The notes beneath the pieces were generated by a model. That model saw only the letters and a list, made by a program, of their open reading frames with translations. It did no database searches and had not been told where the DNA came from. Positions 50,955 through 61,376 of a DNA stretch of 64,000 nt are shown here, one piece after another. The stretch spans positions 1 to 64,000 of the forward strand of contig JAILBN010000120.1 of the NCBI GenBank assembly GCA_024680915.1, read 5' to 3'. Origin of the DNA: Treponemataceae bacterium (GTDB lineage: Bacteria; Spirochaetota; Spirochaetia; Treponematales; Treponemataceae). Both the position numbers and the translations under genes were made by a program. How positions within the stretch are numbered: position 1 is the first letter of the stretch; each line of letters starts with the position of its first letter.

Positions 50955-52783
50955 TCTACGACAACCCCTTCGGCTGGAAAGCCTAACAGCTTTCTTATAT
51001 CGGCATCATCAAGAGTTTCATTTTCCACAAGAGCATTGGTAATAAGATCCAGCTGATCCCTGTGCTCAGAAAGAATATTGCAGGCTCTGGCTTTAGCATC
51101 ATCAAGGATTTTTCTTACAGCAGAATCTATCTGCTGCGCCGTGTATTCGGAGAATTCTTTATGCCGGGCTATCTCCCGTCCCATAAAGATGGGTTCTTCT
51201 TCCTGTCCGTAGGTTACGGCACCTACTTCATCGGACATACCCCACTCACAAACCATACGACGGGCAAGACTTGTAGCCTGCTGTATATCATTCTGAGTTC
51301 CTGTCGTAGTTTCACCGTAGACTACTGTCTCCGCGGCATATCCACCGAACATAATAACAAGCTGGTCAAGCAGCCAACCTTTTGTATGGGAATAGGAATC
51401 TTCTTTGGGAAGACCGACAGTCAAACCAAGGGCACGTCCACGGGGAATAATAGTCACCTTATGAAGGGGGGAGGCATGCTTAAGATAATAGTAAGGAAGA
51501 GTGTGTCCTGCTTCATGGCAGGCTGTCATAATCCGCTCTTTTTCCGGCATGACCATAGAATCTCTGGCTACGCCCATAATCACTTTATCACGGGCTTCCT
51601 CAAAATCACAAAAATCTACAGTCTTCTTTTCTTTCCGGGCGGCAAAAAGAGCAGCTTCATTGACGATATTGGCAAGATCAGCACCACTCATACCAGGAGT
51701 CGCACGAGCTACCTTCTCAAGGACAACGTCTTCTCCCAAAGGTATTTTTTTTGCATGTACGGCAAGTATGGCGCAGCGCTCCTTCAAATCCGGCAAAGAA
51801 ACAGTAACCTGCCTGTCAAAGCGGCCTGGACGTAAAAGAGCGGGATCCAGGACATCCGGGCGGTTAGTCGCAGCAAGAACAATAACACCAGCTTTATTAT
51901 CGAATCCGTCCATCTCCACCAGCATCTGGTTCAATGTTTGTTCTCTTTCATCATGGCCACCACCAAGTCCAGCTCCCCTGGCACGGCCGACAGCATCAAT
52001 CTCGTCTATGAAAATAATGGAAGGAGCCATTTTCCGCCCCTGTTCGAAAAGATCCCGGACCCTGCTGGCACCTACACCAACGAACATCTCAACAAAGTCA
52101 CTGCCTGAAATATGAAGGAAGTTTACGCCAGCCTCACCAGCCACAGCCCTTGCCAAAAGGGTTTTTCCTGTTCCTGGATTACCCACGAGGAGGACACCTG
52201 TAGGTATCTTAGCCCCCATTTCCTGATATTTCTTAGGTGTCTTAAGGAAATCTACAATTTCAGCAAGCTCTTTCTTTGCCTCTTCCTGACCTGCCACATC
52301 CTCAAACATTATTTTTTTGCCAGATGTATCAAAAAGACGGGCACGACTTTTTCCAAACTGCATACCTTTCATTCCTTGGGCAGAATTCTGACGCATCATA
52401 AAAATTATAAAGAACATAGTTATGAGCCAAGGCATATATGAAAGGAGAATCGTAAAAAAGCTCTCTCTTGTTTTCCCTCCAGAAACCACTATACCGGCAG
52501 AAAGCAGACGTTCCATAAGGCTTTCATCATCATAAGGTATTTCCGTTTGGAAACGAGAGGTCTGTCCGTTGGAAGCTTGTATTATTCCGGTCACTGTAGA
52601 ATTATCCTTAATATAAACTTCCGTTACTTTTGATGCTTTTATATATTCAAGAAAATCTGTATAAGAGATTTCAGGAATGGCAGATCCGGATCTTGTCGCT
52701 ATAAAATAAACGACAAGAAGTATGATCATAGTCACGAAAAAAATAAGACCAGCACGCCCTTCCCTTCCGTTATTTTTCTTCAT
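50951..52783 (-). CDS. ftsH: ATP-dependent zinc metalloprotease FtsH
   Basis: [26 protein letters not shown] region, HEAGH. Confidence 0.98.
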   Translation of the reverse strand: MKKNNGREGRAGLIFFVTMIILLVVYFIATRSGSAIPEISYTDFLEYIKASKVTEVYIKDNSTVTGIIQASNGQTSRFQTEIPYDDESLMERLLSAGIVVSGGKTRESFFTILLSYMPWLITMFFIIFMMRQNSAQGMKGMQFGKSRARLFDTSGKKIMFEDVAGQEEAKKELAEIVDFLKTPKKYQEMGAKIPTGVLLVGNPGTGKTLLARAVAGEAGVNFLHISGSDFVEMFVGVGASRVRDLFEQGRKMAPSIIFIDEIDAVGRARGAGLGGGHDEREQTLNQMLVEMDGFDNKAGVIVLAATNRPDVLDPALLRPGRFDRQVTVSLPDLKERCAILAVHAKKIPLGEDVVLEKVARATPGMSGADLANIVNEAALFAARKEKKTVDFCDFEEARDKVIMGVARDSMVMPEKERIMTACHEAGHTLPYYYLKHASPLHKVTIIPRGRALGLTVGLPKEDSYSHTKGWLLDQLVIMFGGYAAETVVYGETTTGTQNDIQQATSLARRMVCEWGMSDEVGAVTYGQEEEPIFMGREIARHKEFSEYTAQQIDSAVRKILDDAKARACNILSEHRDQLDLITNALVENETLDDADIRKLLGFPAEGVVVE

Positions 52784-52886
52784 TTTATTCTCCTTTATAA
52801 AGCCTTGGCGGCGTTTGAATGCCGGTTTCAGCCAGTTTTTGAAATTTTGCCCCAGGCAACTACTTCTTATACAGAAAGCTTTATCC

Positions 52887-54227
52887 TTAAATTTTCACGA
52901 ACCAATCGGGATATCCAAAAAGGCTTCCCCATACACCTCTGTTTTCACAATCCTCAAAGACAGGAATAGAACTTCTTTTTTCCGGAGGAACACGCCACTC
53001 CGAGAAAATTTTTGAAAGAAGCTTTTTTCCACCGGAAGAACTAATGAAGGAGTCCGATGTAGAAGCTGACCGGATAACGACGGGCAGCATAAACATTCCC
53101 GAAACGCAGCCTGCTTCATTTTCAGCGATATAAAGTGCCCTGTCACTGTTCTCGGCTTTTTTTATAGTCACAGATTCTTCTCCGGCAAAGTACTTGCCGG
53201 GACAAGGGACAAATGTATAAAAGCCATGCTCTTGTTTTTCTGTTCCAAAGGATTCAGACAAGGAAAGGAAAATATCTCCATATCTTCTTTCCATTATAAG
53301 CCCTGCTCCTGAAACCTTCCTTGTACCCGAAGAAAAATCGGCAATCATACTATAAGGTATACGTCTCTGACATTTCAATATAGACAAACCCTCATAAAGA
53401 ACTGCCGTCTTAATTGAAAAAAGACATTTCTCAAAATCCCGGCCTGGCAGACGCAGTGAAAAATCACTTTCCCTGCTCCACCTGATTTGCGAAAGCTGTA
53501 TATTAATATCATCGGCTGTTATCAAGTTTTTTTCAGCACCATGAATAACAGCGGAATCCCAACCAGGCTCAAGCTCGTTCAGAAAAGGAATAAGCCTGTT
53601 TCGTATTCTGTTCCTGAAATAAGAATTGTCAGCATTCGTAGAATCTGTCCTATATTCTATACCATTAAGAGCCGCATATGCCTCTATATCACTCCTAGGA
53701 ACGTCGAAAAGAGGTCTTGTATAGATTCCGCGGCTTTGTCTCATGCCAGAAGACGAAAGAACGCCAGCACCCTGCAAGAAACGCTGCAAGATAGTCTCAA
53801 GTCTGTCATTTCTGTTATGTGCTATACAAACAGCTGCAGCAGCTATTTTTTTCGCATGCTCATCAAAGGCTTTGTAACGCAGATATCTCGCAGCTTCCTC
53901 TATTCCCTTCCCTCTTTCCCTGGAAGTTTCAGAAACAAGTCCTTTTCTAAGTACACAGACCGAACAAGGAAGGCCATAATCCACGCATTTTCTTTCTACC
54001 AGGGCAGCATCCCCCGCAGACTCCTCATCAGGGCGGATATTATGATTCACTGTTATAACGTGCAGAAAAAAACCGAAGTGACAGGAAAGCTTATACAGGA
54101 CATCAAGCATAACCATTGAATCAATGCCACCGGAAACCGCAGCAAGGAGATTCTTCCCCTGAAGTTCTTCCAAGCTGACACCCTGAGGACATAAAAATTT
54201 TTGAGCGGAGGAAAGAATATCTATCAT
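52887..54227 (-). CDS. tilS: tRNA(Ile)-lysidine synthase
   Basis: AAVSGGIDSMVMLDVL PP-loop, VNHNIRPDE; start set to MIDILSS, since the rplY terminator lies inside the longer ORF. Confidence 0.94.
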   Translation of the reverse strand: MIDILSSAQKFLCPQGVSLEELQGKNLLAAVSGGIDSMVMLDVLYKLSCHFGFFLHVITVNHNIRPDEESAGDAALVERKCVDYGLPCSVCVLRKGLVSETSRERGKGIEEAARYLRYKAFDEHAKKIAAAAVCIAHNRNDRLETILQRFLQGAGVLSSSGMRQSRGIYTRPLFDVPRSDIEAYAALNGIEYRTDSTNADNSYFRNRIRNRLIPFLNELEPGWDSAVIHGAEKNLITADDINIQLSQIRWSRESDFSLRLPGRDFEKCLFSIKTAVLYEGLSILKCQRRIPYSMIADFSSGTRKVSGAGLIMERRYGDIFLSLSESFGTEKQEHGFYTFVPCPGKYFAGEESVTIKKAENSDRALYIAENEAGCVSGMFMLPVVIRSASTSDSFISSSGGKKLLSKIFSEWRVPPEKRSSIPVFEDCENRGVWGSLFGYPDWFVKI

Positions 54228-54242
54228 CACTTCATAACAAAA

Positions 54243-54273
54243 AAAGCCCGCAGACATAAAGACCGCAGGCTTT
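54243..54273 (-). terminator. Terminator downstream of rplY
   Basis: Minus strand AAAGCCTGC...GCGGGCTTT followed by T-run. Confidence 0.82.
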
Positions 54274-54371
54274 TCGCTAGGGGAACCGAAAAACAATTCC
54301 CGATGAAGCTGCAAGCAAAACTGCAGACATCACCCTGAATAATTCCTGAACTGTATTACAGGACACTTACC

Positions 54372-54926
54372 TTAGCGTTTAGGAGCACGAACAGAAGCTA
54401 CGACAGCATCTCCATCAGAGAGAACTGTAATTCCGTCTCCAAGGGTAAGCTCCTTAATATGAAGGAAATCTCCAATTTTAAGAGCAGAAATATCTGCAAT
54501 AATGCGGACTGGAAGATCCTTTGGCAAGCATTTGATTTTGATTGTAGGAATACCATTCTGAAGAATACCACCCTCACGAACACCAACAGGGTTTCCACCA
54601 AGCTGAAGCTTGATTACTGCGACGAGAGGTTTGTCCTCATCAATCACATGAAAATCGACATGAAGATTTCTGTCATTTATTATGTCATATTCAGTATCTT
54701 TAATAAAAGCAAGCATAGTATCCTTGCCAACAGTAAGCTTTATCAAAGTCGTAGGCGTAGCCTGTTTCCATACTTTAGTAAATTCAGCCTCATCAACAGA
54801 GAGCATAGTTGAAACTCCCTTTGAATTATACATAACTGCGGGAAGCTTTCCCTCTGATCTAAGCTGTTTTGCAATTTTTTTTCCTGCCTCAGTGCGCACC
54901 TCTGCGCTCAATGTCATGTAATCCAT
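54372..54926 (-). CDS. rplY: 50S ribosomal protein L25/general stress protein Ctc
   Basis: AEVRTEAGKKIAKQLRSEGKLPAVMYN; DYITL-type Ctc C-terminus. Confidence 0.94.
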   Translation of the reverse strand: MDYMTLSAEVRTEAGKKIAKQLRSEGKLPAVMYNSKGVSTMLSVDEAEFTKVWKQATPTTLIKLTVGKDTMLAFIKDTEYDIINDRNLHVDFHVIDEDKPLVAVIKLQLGGNPVGVREGGILQNGIPTIKIKCLPKDLPVRIIADISALKIGDFLHIKELTLGDGITVLSDGDAVVASVRAPKR

Positions 54927-54998
54927 ACTTCGGACTCCTTAATATCAACATTTCCAGATCTCTCCAGATCGGACAAAAATACAATGTCCTATTTTTAG

Positions 54999-55071
54999 CT
55001 GGGACGGCTGGATTCGAACCAGCGGAATGACGGCACCAAAAGCCGTTGTCTTACCACTTGACGACGTCCCA
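54999..55071 (-). tRNA. tRNA-Gln(TTG)
   Basis: TGGGACG/CGTCCCA acceptor, anticodon loop TTTTGGT, T-arm CTGGTTCGAATCCAG, discriminator G. Confidence 0.95.
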
Positions 55072-55185
55072 AAAAAACTTGTTGTCTATATTAAATACAA
55101 ACAACAAAAATTTTAATCCCTAATCATACGATAAGAGAGAAAAAAAACTCAGAAAGCTGTCAAAACAGAAAAGCCCTGAATATTA

Positions 55186-55470
55186 TCAGTCCATATCGCC
55201 GGAACCAGCTTCCTCCACATGACCTGCCTCATATTCAGCAAGAATCTTGCTCTGGAGTTCGTTCCTGAATTCAGGACTGATAGGATGAGCTACATCCTTA
55301 TAATCGCCTGTACCAGTCTTACGGCTAGGCATAGCGATAAAAAGACCTGTCTTACCTTCAATTATCTTTACGTTGTGTACGACAAAGCAGTTATCAAATG
55401 TAATTGTTACGTAAGCCTTTAGCTTTCCGTCGGCGGCAACCTTTCGGATCCGGATCTCTGTAATCTGCAT
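55186..55470 (-). CDS. spoVG: SpoVG-family regulator
   Basis: [51 protein letters not shown]. Confidence 0.95.
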   Translation of the reverse strand: MQITEIRIRKVAADGKLKAYVTITFDNCFVVHNVKIIEGKTGLFIAMPSRKTGTGDYKDVAHPISPEFRNELQSKILAEYEAGHVEEAGSGDMD

Positions 55471-55508
55471 TAAAACCTCCTGCAAATACAACTTCTCGGA
55501 AGAAAATA

Positions 55509-56375
55509 CTATCGAGAAGCAAGATAATAACAATCATCCCATTCGTTCCGAAGCACATCATAGGATTTATGTGCATCCTTCTCAGATGCAAACACACCGA
55601 AGACAACAGAACCAGAGCCCGTCATCTGAACATAGTCCGCCTCACACTGCCTCAAATCAGACAAGGCTCTCTTTATCTCCGGAAACTTCCATGCAAGAGG
55701 CTCTGTAAAACTGTTATAAAAAACCCATTGATTCACAGGCTTCCTATACATGTCTTCCAACTCTTTGAATGGAGTTATTTCAGTTCTATCCATATCATGC
55801 CAGCTGTCGACTAGGGAATAAGCTTCTCCCGTAGCACTATGCACACCCGGACACAATAAAACAAAATAAAGATCCCTGCGGGGAACAATATATCTTACAT
55901 GTTCCCCACGACCTGAAACGATAGCGGCATCATAAGCCTCACCGTTTCTAAGAAAGAAAAACACATCACTTCCAATTTGCGAGGCTACGTTATATTTCTG
56001 CTCCGCCGAGAGCTCAACACAAAAAAGCTCGGACAAGCCAGAAAGAACAGCAGCCGCATCAGAAGAACCACCACCCATACCAGCACCAGAGGGAATACGT
56101 TTTCTCAACGTGATCCTGACACCATCTTTTATGCCGGTACAAGAACAAAAGGCTTTATATGCAGATGTAAGTGTATTTTCGAAAGGGAGAATAAAATCAG
56201 GAGAAATGACCTGACATGTGCAATTGCTATCCACCATCTCTATCAGCAAATCATCGTAAAGAGGAACTTTCTGAAAGATACTCTCGATATCATGAAAACC
56301 ATCCGGCCTTACATCACACACCTTGAGGTGAAGATTCAGCTTAGCCGGAGCTTTTACATGCACACTACGAAGCAT
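55509..56375 (-). CDS. ispE: 4-diphosphocytidyl-2-C-methyl-D-erythritol kinase
   Basis: [31 protein letters not shown] (GHMP kinase). Confidence 0.95.
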   Translation of the reverse strand: MLRSVHVKAPAKLNLHLKVCDVRPDGFHDIESIFQKVPLYDDLLIEMVDSNCTCQVISPDFILPFENTLTSAYKAFCSCTGIKDGVRITLRKRIPSGAGMGGGSSDAAAVLSGLSELFCVELSAEQKYNVASQIGSDVFFFLRNGEAYDAAIVSGRGEHVRYIVPRRDLYFVLLCPGVHSATGEAYSLVDSWHDMDRTEITPFKELEDMYRKPVNQWVFYNSFTEPLAWKFPEIKRALSDLRQCEADYVQMTGSGSVVFGVFASEKDAHKSYDVLRNEWDDCYYLASR

Positions 56376-56594
56376 AGTCACTTATGAATATATATAAAAC
56401 AATGGATTGTGTCAACGGGCTTAAAGACAGGAGGCTTCTTTCCTATAAAAAAAACACTTTTTGTTTGAAAAAAAACATATACCATATTTTTTTGGAAAAA
56501 TATGCAAAATTTCGCATTTATATACATTCCCTTTCATTTTTGCGATTTTTTTTCATTTTTTTTAAAGAAGTCAAAAGTAATTATAAAAAACCGA

Positions 56595-56623
56595 TTGACA
56601 TTAAGCATAGTCTAATTTATGTT
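56595..56623 (+). promoter_or_regulatory. Promoter for the acidic-protein gene
   Basis: TTGACA-17-TATGTT; preceded by phased A/T tracts. Confidence 0.6.
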
Positions 56624-56735
56624 TTTAGTATGAAGGTGCGTTCATTAGCCGGAGGGGATAAGTACGCACAAGAAAACCATCTGAACGGAGAGAATTCAGA
56701 TATCGAACATGTACCTCTCTAAAGGAAGTTTCCAG

Positions 56736-56999
56736 ATGTTGAATGACAGCGATTTATTAGAATACTCAACAGCAACTGATTACGGTTTTGATTATGCTTA
56801 CGATGATGATTACTACGACAAATCAGATGATGATTTCGATGACGATTTCGAAGATGAAGACTCTTTGGACGACTTCGAGAACGATGATTTTCTGGATGAT
56901 GATTTTGATGATGAACTCGATGATTTTGACGAGGACGAGGACGATTTCGATTATGATATGTCCGACGATTTGGAATATGATGATGATTTTGATGAGTGA
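56736..56999 (+). CDS. Extremely acidic low-complexity protein (~87 aa, Asp-rich)
   Basis: MLNDSDLLEYSTATDYGFDYAYDDDYYDKSDDDF...; preceded by AAAGGAAG Shine-Dalgarno-like sequence; own promoter and terminator. Confidence 0.72.
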   Translation: MLNDSDLLEYSTATDYGFDYAYDDDYYDKSDDDFDDDFEDEDSLDDFENDDFLDDDFDDELDDFDEDEDDFDYDMSDDLEYDDDFDE

Positions 57000-57054
57000 A
57001 GTCCATTAAAGTCAGCTACTTGAAAGCAACAGAAACAAGAAAAGAATAGCAAAA

Positions 57055-57092
57055 AAAAAGGGCCGCCCGTTTTCATGGGATGCCCTTTTTTA
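57055..57092 (+). terminator. Terminator after acidic-protein gene
   Basis: AAAAAGGGC...GCCCTTTTTT. Confidence 0.75.
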
Positions 57093-57107
57093 TTGACTCC
57101 GGAAGGA

Positions 57108-57452
57108 TTACATCAATCTTTCTCCCCCATTCCACAGCTTCTCAAGATCATAGAAATTCCTTGCCTCCTCAGACATAAGATGCACTACAACAGGTCCTAT
57201 ATCTATAAGGTTCCAGTCATCTCCATCCGGTGTTTTCCTGTTGGGGATATGAATCTCAAGATCATTCTCATTAACATAATCCTTAACCGCTTTATAGAGT
57301 CCCTGACTATGAACAGAACTGTTCACTGTAACAATAATGAAAAAATCAGTCCAACTGTTAAGTGAAGAGACATCGATAACAGCAACGTCCCCACCCTTTA
57401 AATCCTTCATAAGCTCTGCTATCTCAAGAGTTTTTTCTTTTAATGATTTCAT
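57108..57452 (-). CDS. rsfS: Ribosome silencing factor RsfS
   Basis: DVAVIDVSSLNSWTDFFIIVTVNSSVHSQGL; W-x-L-ID-G-VVVHL. Confidence 0.94.
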   Translation of the reverse strand: MKSLKEKTLEIAELMKDLKGGDVAVIDVSSLNSWTDFFIIVTVNSSVHSQGLYKAVKDYVNENDLEIHIPNRKTPDGDDWNLIDIGPVVVHLMSEEARNFYDLEKLWNGGERLM

Positions 57453-58636
57453 CTTACATACCTTCCGTCAAAATCTTGTCCTAGAATAATCGTAAAATCA
57501 ACGAGAGTATCCGCCTCAAGCTCATCATCGGTTTTGATTTCATCCGTAATAATATTCGTACAGTTTATGAACGATGCAAGGCTGGAGGCTTCCATCTCGT
57601 TTCCGATATGATCGATAACCACAGTTCTCTCATAATCAGTAGAATCTGCGTTTATCATACTCAGCACTTCATATCCGGCACTTTGGAGCAGCGCACCGGT
57701 ATTTTTTGCGAGACCATTCTTCGTTGTTCCATTTTGAATTTCTACAAAATAAACACGGCTCGTGGCGACTCCCGATGCAGAAATAAGAGCCGTAGTAGTC
57801 TGCTTGAATACGTCCTTTATAAGCTGGGCGTCGTAGGAGGGGAAAAGAAGAGTCTCTCCCTGGACATCCTTTTCTTTTCCATCAACAGTCTTAGGCATAA
57901 GACGGTCTGCATCAATCGTAGAAATTTCGGAAAAGATACTGAAAAGACCTTTTTCATCTACGTTGGCCTTTATATGGGACGCAAAGAGGGAGAATACTTT
58001 TTCCGTAAGCAAGGTGGATTTATTACTATTTATAGCAGAAAGGAAAGCGACTACGGAATTCTGCTTCCTGTCCTGAATAGTGACAGAAGTATCCTCCGGA
58101 AGCCTGTACTCAAGATAAGTACAGATTTTATCACCATCAAGAACCACAGCCCCTGAAGGCAGCAGATAATGAACCCCCTGCTCTACTACGTCCACAGGAT
58201 AGGGAACGAAAATCCGAAGGCCGCCAAGAAGATCCGTTATATATGAGAAATCCGCCATGGACATTTCCAGAATAAAAGGAATCTGGGTTCCGGTGAGCTT
58301 CTCAATTTCAGAACAATATGTCGCCAGACCTTTCTCCCTATAGACAGCATCTATACGGTCCGTCCTGTTCAGACTCTTATATATCGCACCCGTATTGCCA
58401 GGAATATCAAAAACAGCGCCCCTGCGTGAGACAGGGTAATATACGAGGACATCAGTCCAAACGATATCATCCCCATCATGAAGGACAAGCAGCATTTTTA
58501 TGAGCTGGTCGTTCTTAAGGATATCACCGACCTCATCAGTCTGAAGGGAAAAAACAAGGATGACAGACATGGCTATCAATATGACACCCATCAACAAGAT
58601 GAGGAAAAAACCTTTTCCCAGACTTCTTTTTCTCAT
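57449..58636 (-). CDS. LytR-CpsA-Psr family protein with LytR C-terminal domain
   Basis: N-terminal TM, DILVYYPVSRRGAVFDIPGNTGA-like LCP core, C-terminal VEIQNGTTKNGLAKNTGALLQSAGYEV. Confidence 0.82.
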   Translation of the reverse strand: MRKRSLGKGFFLILLMGVILIAMSVILVFSLQTDEVGDILKNDQLIKMLLVLHDGDDIVWTDVLVYYPVSRRGAVFDIPGNTGAIYKSLNRTDRIDAVYREKGLATYCSEIEKLTGTQIPFILEMSMADFSYITDLLGGLRIFVPYPVDVVEQGVHYLLPSGAVVLDGDKICTYLEYRLPEDTSVTIQDRKQNSVVAFLSAINSNKSTLLTEKVFSLFASHIKANVDEKGLFSIFSEISTIDADRLMPKTVDGKEKDVQGETLLFPSYDAQLIKDVFKQTTTALISASGVATSRVYFVEIQNGTTKNGLAKNTGALLQSAGYEVLSMINADSTDYERTVVIDHIGNEMEASSLASFINCTNIITDEIKTDDELEADTLVDFTIILGQDFDGRYVR

Positions 58637-59226
58637 GCATCCTCCTTTGTCGCATGGACAAGAGAATACAGAAACTGTTCAGTCTGAGAAGAAATGTTAT
58701 AACCTTGATTCTGAAGATAATTCATTCCTTCCTGAAGAACTGAAATTATAAATTCATCCAGGGTATCGTCGTCATGCATCTCCATATATCCCGCAGGAAT
58801 ATGGGTTCTTCCCGGCTCAATCTTATCGGCTATATATATAATTTTCGCCAGGTCCCCCATTCCAGCATGGCCAAAGGTATGATAACGCACAGCCTCCAGA
58901 ATCTCTTCATCATCTATCAGATACTTTGTCTCAAGAAGAACCGCCGCCGCTCTTCCATGAAGAAGATTATTATGACTTTTCTCAAGAGAATCAAAGGGAA
59001 GTCCGTCTTGTCTGGCAAGAGCCACCAGAGCCTTATCCTCATAATCCTTGCAAATATCGTGGACAAGTCCAGCGAGGAAACCTTTATCTGAGTCAAGATC
59101 ATACATATCGCAAAGCTTTCTAGCCGTAGCTGCCGTCCGTTCAGAATGCTGATAACGAGATGCCTTCATCGTCTTCCGCATATCCTTCCGAATTCTTTCC
59201 ACTAACTTTGTATAATCATCAGTCAT
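58633..59226 (-). CDS. yqeK: HD-domain hydrolase of YqeK family
   Basis: RYQHSERTAATARKLCDMYDLD, LVHDICKDY, HNNLLHGRAAA. Confidence 0.93.
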   Translation of the reverse strand: MTDDYTKLVERIRKDMRKTMKASRYQHSERTAATARKLCDMYDLDSDKGFLAGLVHDICKDYEDKALVALARQDGLPFDSLEKSHNNLLHGRAAAVLLETKYLIDDEEILEAVRYHTFGHAGMGDLAKIIYIADKIEPGRTHIPAGYMEMHDDDTLDEFIISVLQEGMNYLQNQGYNISSQTEQFLYSLVHATKEDA

Positions 59227-59812
59227 AAAGCCTCCTTCTCAAAATATACTCATAAACTTTCTCTGGAACAAGAGCCCTAAGTCTGCTCCTTTCCTTCATG
59301 GAATCCCTGACTTCACTGGAAGAAACGTCCACATAAGGGTTCTCCAGCTCCAAGTGAACGAAGGGCAAGACAGTCTTTCTCGTGCAGGAAGCAGCAACAG
59401 AACGCTTTGCAAGGATTATATCGACCTTCTCAGCCAGCTCAGAAGCCTTGTACCATCTAGGAAAGCCCTCCACCAGGTCCTCCCCTATTACCAGCCCCAG
59501 CTTGCCGGACAGCAGCCCGGCCACTCTGAATTTTTCATCCAGGAAAGAGACTGTATCGTAAGTATAGGAAACGCCACCTCGCTTTATCTCACAATCCTCA
59601 ACAGAAGCCCACTCAAAGCCGGAGACAGCAAGCTCCAACATATTCAACCTGTCCTCATCTGTCGCTCCTGAGGGCATATTCTTGAAGGGAGAATGAAAGG
59701 CAGGGACGAAGAGGACCTTATCATAGCCCGCCTGCTCGTGGACAGTGGCAGCGATTCTTACGTGTCCATTATGAACAGGATTGAAGCTGCCACCGAACAT
59801 AGCGATTTTCAC
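59219..59812 (-). CDS. nadD: Nicotinate-nucleotide adenylyltransferase
   Basis: AMFGGSFNPVHNGHVRIA; C-terminal SSSEVRD. Confidence 0.95.
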   Translation of the reverse strand: MKIAMFGGSFNPVHNGHVRIAATVHEQAGYDKVLFVPAFHSPFKNMPSGATDEDRLNMLELAVSGFEWASVEDCEIKRGGVSYTYDTVSFLDEKFRVAGLLSGKLGLVIGEDLVEGFPRWYKASELAEKVDIILAKRSVAASCTRKTVLPFVHLELENPYVDVSSSEVRDSMKERSRLRALVPEKVYEYILRRRLYD

Positions 59813-60903
59813 TGTTCACTTCCCGGATACTGGGTACCTTCATCAGAGCAAGAAGCCCTTTCCATCATGAAAGAGCTTTTTCTTTTTTTTGACACTGTAT
59901 CACCTTGGCCATAAGAGTCCACAAGAGAGACAATCTCAGCCTTGACCTTGTCCAGACCGGTTCCCTTAGCGACCGACATAGGGATGACAGTTTCTCCTTT
60001 GAGCTTTTCAGCTATCTCTGCAGCACGAACAGCTGCCCCCTCCTGATCTATTTTGTTGCATAGTATAAGTCTGCGTTTTTCCAACAGATCAGAAGAAAAA
60101 GACTCAAGCTCTGAAAGAAGCTTGTCATAGGCTTCAAGATAATTGTCATCACTGCAATCAATTATAAACACGAGACAGGAGGTCCTGGATATATGCTTGA
60201 GGAAACGAATTCCCAGGCCTGCTCCATCTGCAGCCCCCTCTATTATACCAGGAATATCCGCAATTATTATATCACGCTCCTCTCCTACGTGAAGGACTCC
60301 CAGATTCGGAATTTTTGTCGTGAAAGGATAGGGTGCTATTTTCGGCCGGGCATTGGTGAAATAATCAAGAAGGGAGGATTTTCCTGCATTCGGGAAGCCG
60401 ACAAGTCCCACATCAGCCATAATACTGAGCTCCACACGCAGCTTCCTGTACTCACCGGGTTTACCGGCATGGGCGTATTTAGGGGCTTGGTTTGTGGAAG
60501 ACTTAAAATGCATATTCCCCCAGCCTCCTTTCCCCCCTTTCAGGAAGAGAAGCTGCTCATCCTCGGCTTCCGTAGTAAAATCACAGACAAGCTCGTTGGT
60601 CTCGTAATCACGGACTGTGGTGCCAGGAGGAAGGGGAATCACAACATCCTCTCCATCCTTACCGTAGCGGTTTGAGCCAGAACCATCTCCTCCGTTCTTT
60701 GCCTTGAAAACTCTTTTATAGCGGAGATGAGCAAGAGTACGAAGATTCTTCCTTACGCAAAAAAGCACATCACCCCCACGACCGCCGTCACCACCAGCAG
60801 GACCGCCATTAGGCACGAATTTCTCACGACGAAAGGCGATACAACCGTTTCCGCCTTTACCAGAACTTACTTCTATAACAGCCTCGTCTGCAAACTGTAT
60901 CAT
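59809..60903 (-). CDS. obgE: GTPase Obg
   Basis: Obg fold SSGKGGNGCIAFRREKFVPNGGPAGGDGGRGGDV and GFPNAGKSSLLDY. Confidence 0.97.
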   Translation of the reverse strand: MIQFADEAVIEVSSGKGGNGCIAFRREKFVPNGGPAGGDGGRGGDVLFCVRKNLRTLAHLRYKRVFKAKNGGDGSGSNRYGKDGEDVVIPLPPGTTVRDYETNELVCDFTTEAEDEQLLFLKGGKGGWGNMHFKSSTNQAPKYAHAGKPGEYRKLRVELSIMADVGLVGFPNAGKSSLLDYFTNARPKIAPYPFTTKIPNLGVLHVGEERDIIIADIPGIIEGAADGAGLGIRFLKHISRTSCLVFIIDCSDDNYLEAYDKLLSELESFSSDLLEKRRLILCNKIDQEGAAVRAAEIAEKLKGETVIPMSVAKGTGLDKVKAEIVSLVDSYGQGDTVSKKRKSSFMMERASCSDEGTQYPGSEQ

Positions 60904-61001
60904 AACACCACCTCAGAACCCTTATTCATTCACAGTGCTCTCGTCAACATCATAAAGACGCGCAAACCTGACGCGCAACTTACAAGCATACTCAAAAAAA
61001 A

Positions 61002-61042
61002 TACCCGGCAGCTACCACCAATATGGCCGAAAGCTCCGGGTA
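61002..61042 (-). terminator. Terminator after rpmA
   Basis: TACCCGG/CCGGGTA stem with T-run on minus strand. Confidence 0.85.
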
Positions 61043-61100
61043 CATCATCTGTTCGTGGGAAAAATATCACCTAAAAATACGGCAATTCCTGAACTTCTTT

Positions 61101-61358
61101 TTATGCCTTTACAGGCTCGATTGAAGCAAGCTTTTTTCCCATGCGTTCATGATAAACGACTTTTCCAGTTTCGATAGCGAAAAGGGTATCATCTTTACCG
61201 ATTCCGACATTTTTACCGGGATGTATTTTCGTTCCCCTCTGACGGATCAGGATGGATCCTGCTGAAACCATTTCTCCGCCATAAGCTTTCACACCTAAAT
61301 ACTTCGGGTTTGAATCGCGACCGTTCTTAGCACCGCTACCGCCTCTTTTACGCGCCAT
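61101..61358 (-). CDS. rpmA: 50S ribosomal protein L27
   Basis: [29 protein letters not shown]...; SD GGAGG; in-frame TAA just upstream. Confidence 0.97.
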   Translation of the reverse strand: MARKRGGSGAKNGRDSNPKYLGVKAYGGEMVSAGSILIRQRGTKIHPGKNVGIGKDDTLFAIETGKVVYHERMGKKLASIEPVKA

Positions 61359-61376
61359 TTTATGCCTCCGCTTTCT

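Noticed and set aside
51062-52115. Long plus-strand ORFs opposite ftsH (257 and 204 aa)
   Set aside because: Antisense to a highly conserved gene; no recognisable domain or translation signals.
53487-54119. 210-aa plus-strand ORF opposite tilS
   Set aside because: Antisense shadow; no domain recognised.
54228-54314. N-terminal extension of the tilS ORF
   Set aside because: The extension translates through the rplY terminator hairpin; ATG at 54227 is the more likely start.
56719-57006. Minus-strand ORF rich in His/Arg/Asn opposite the acidic protein
   Set aside because: Composition is the mirror of GAT/GAC/GAA codons on the plus strand; no SD or promoter context.
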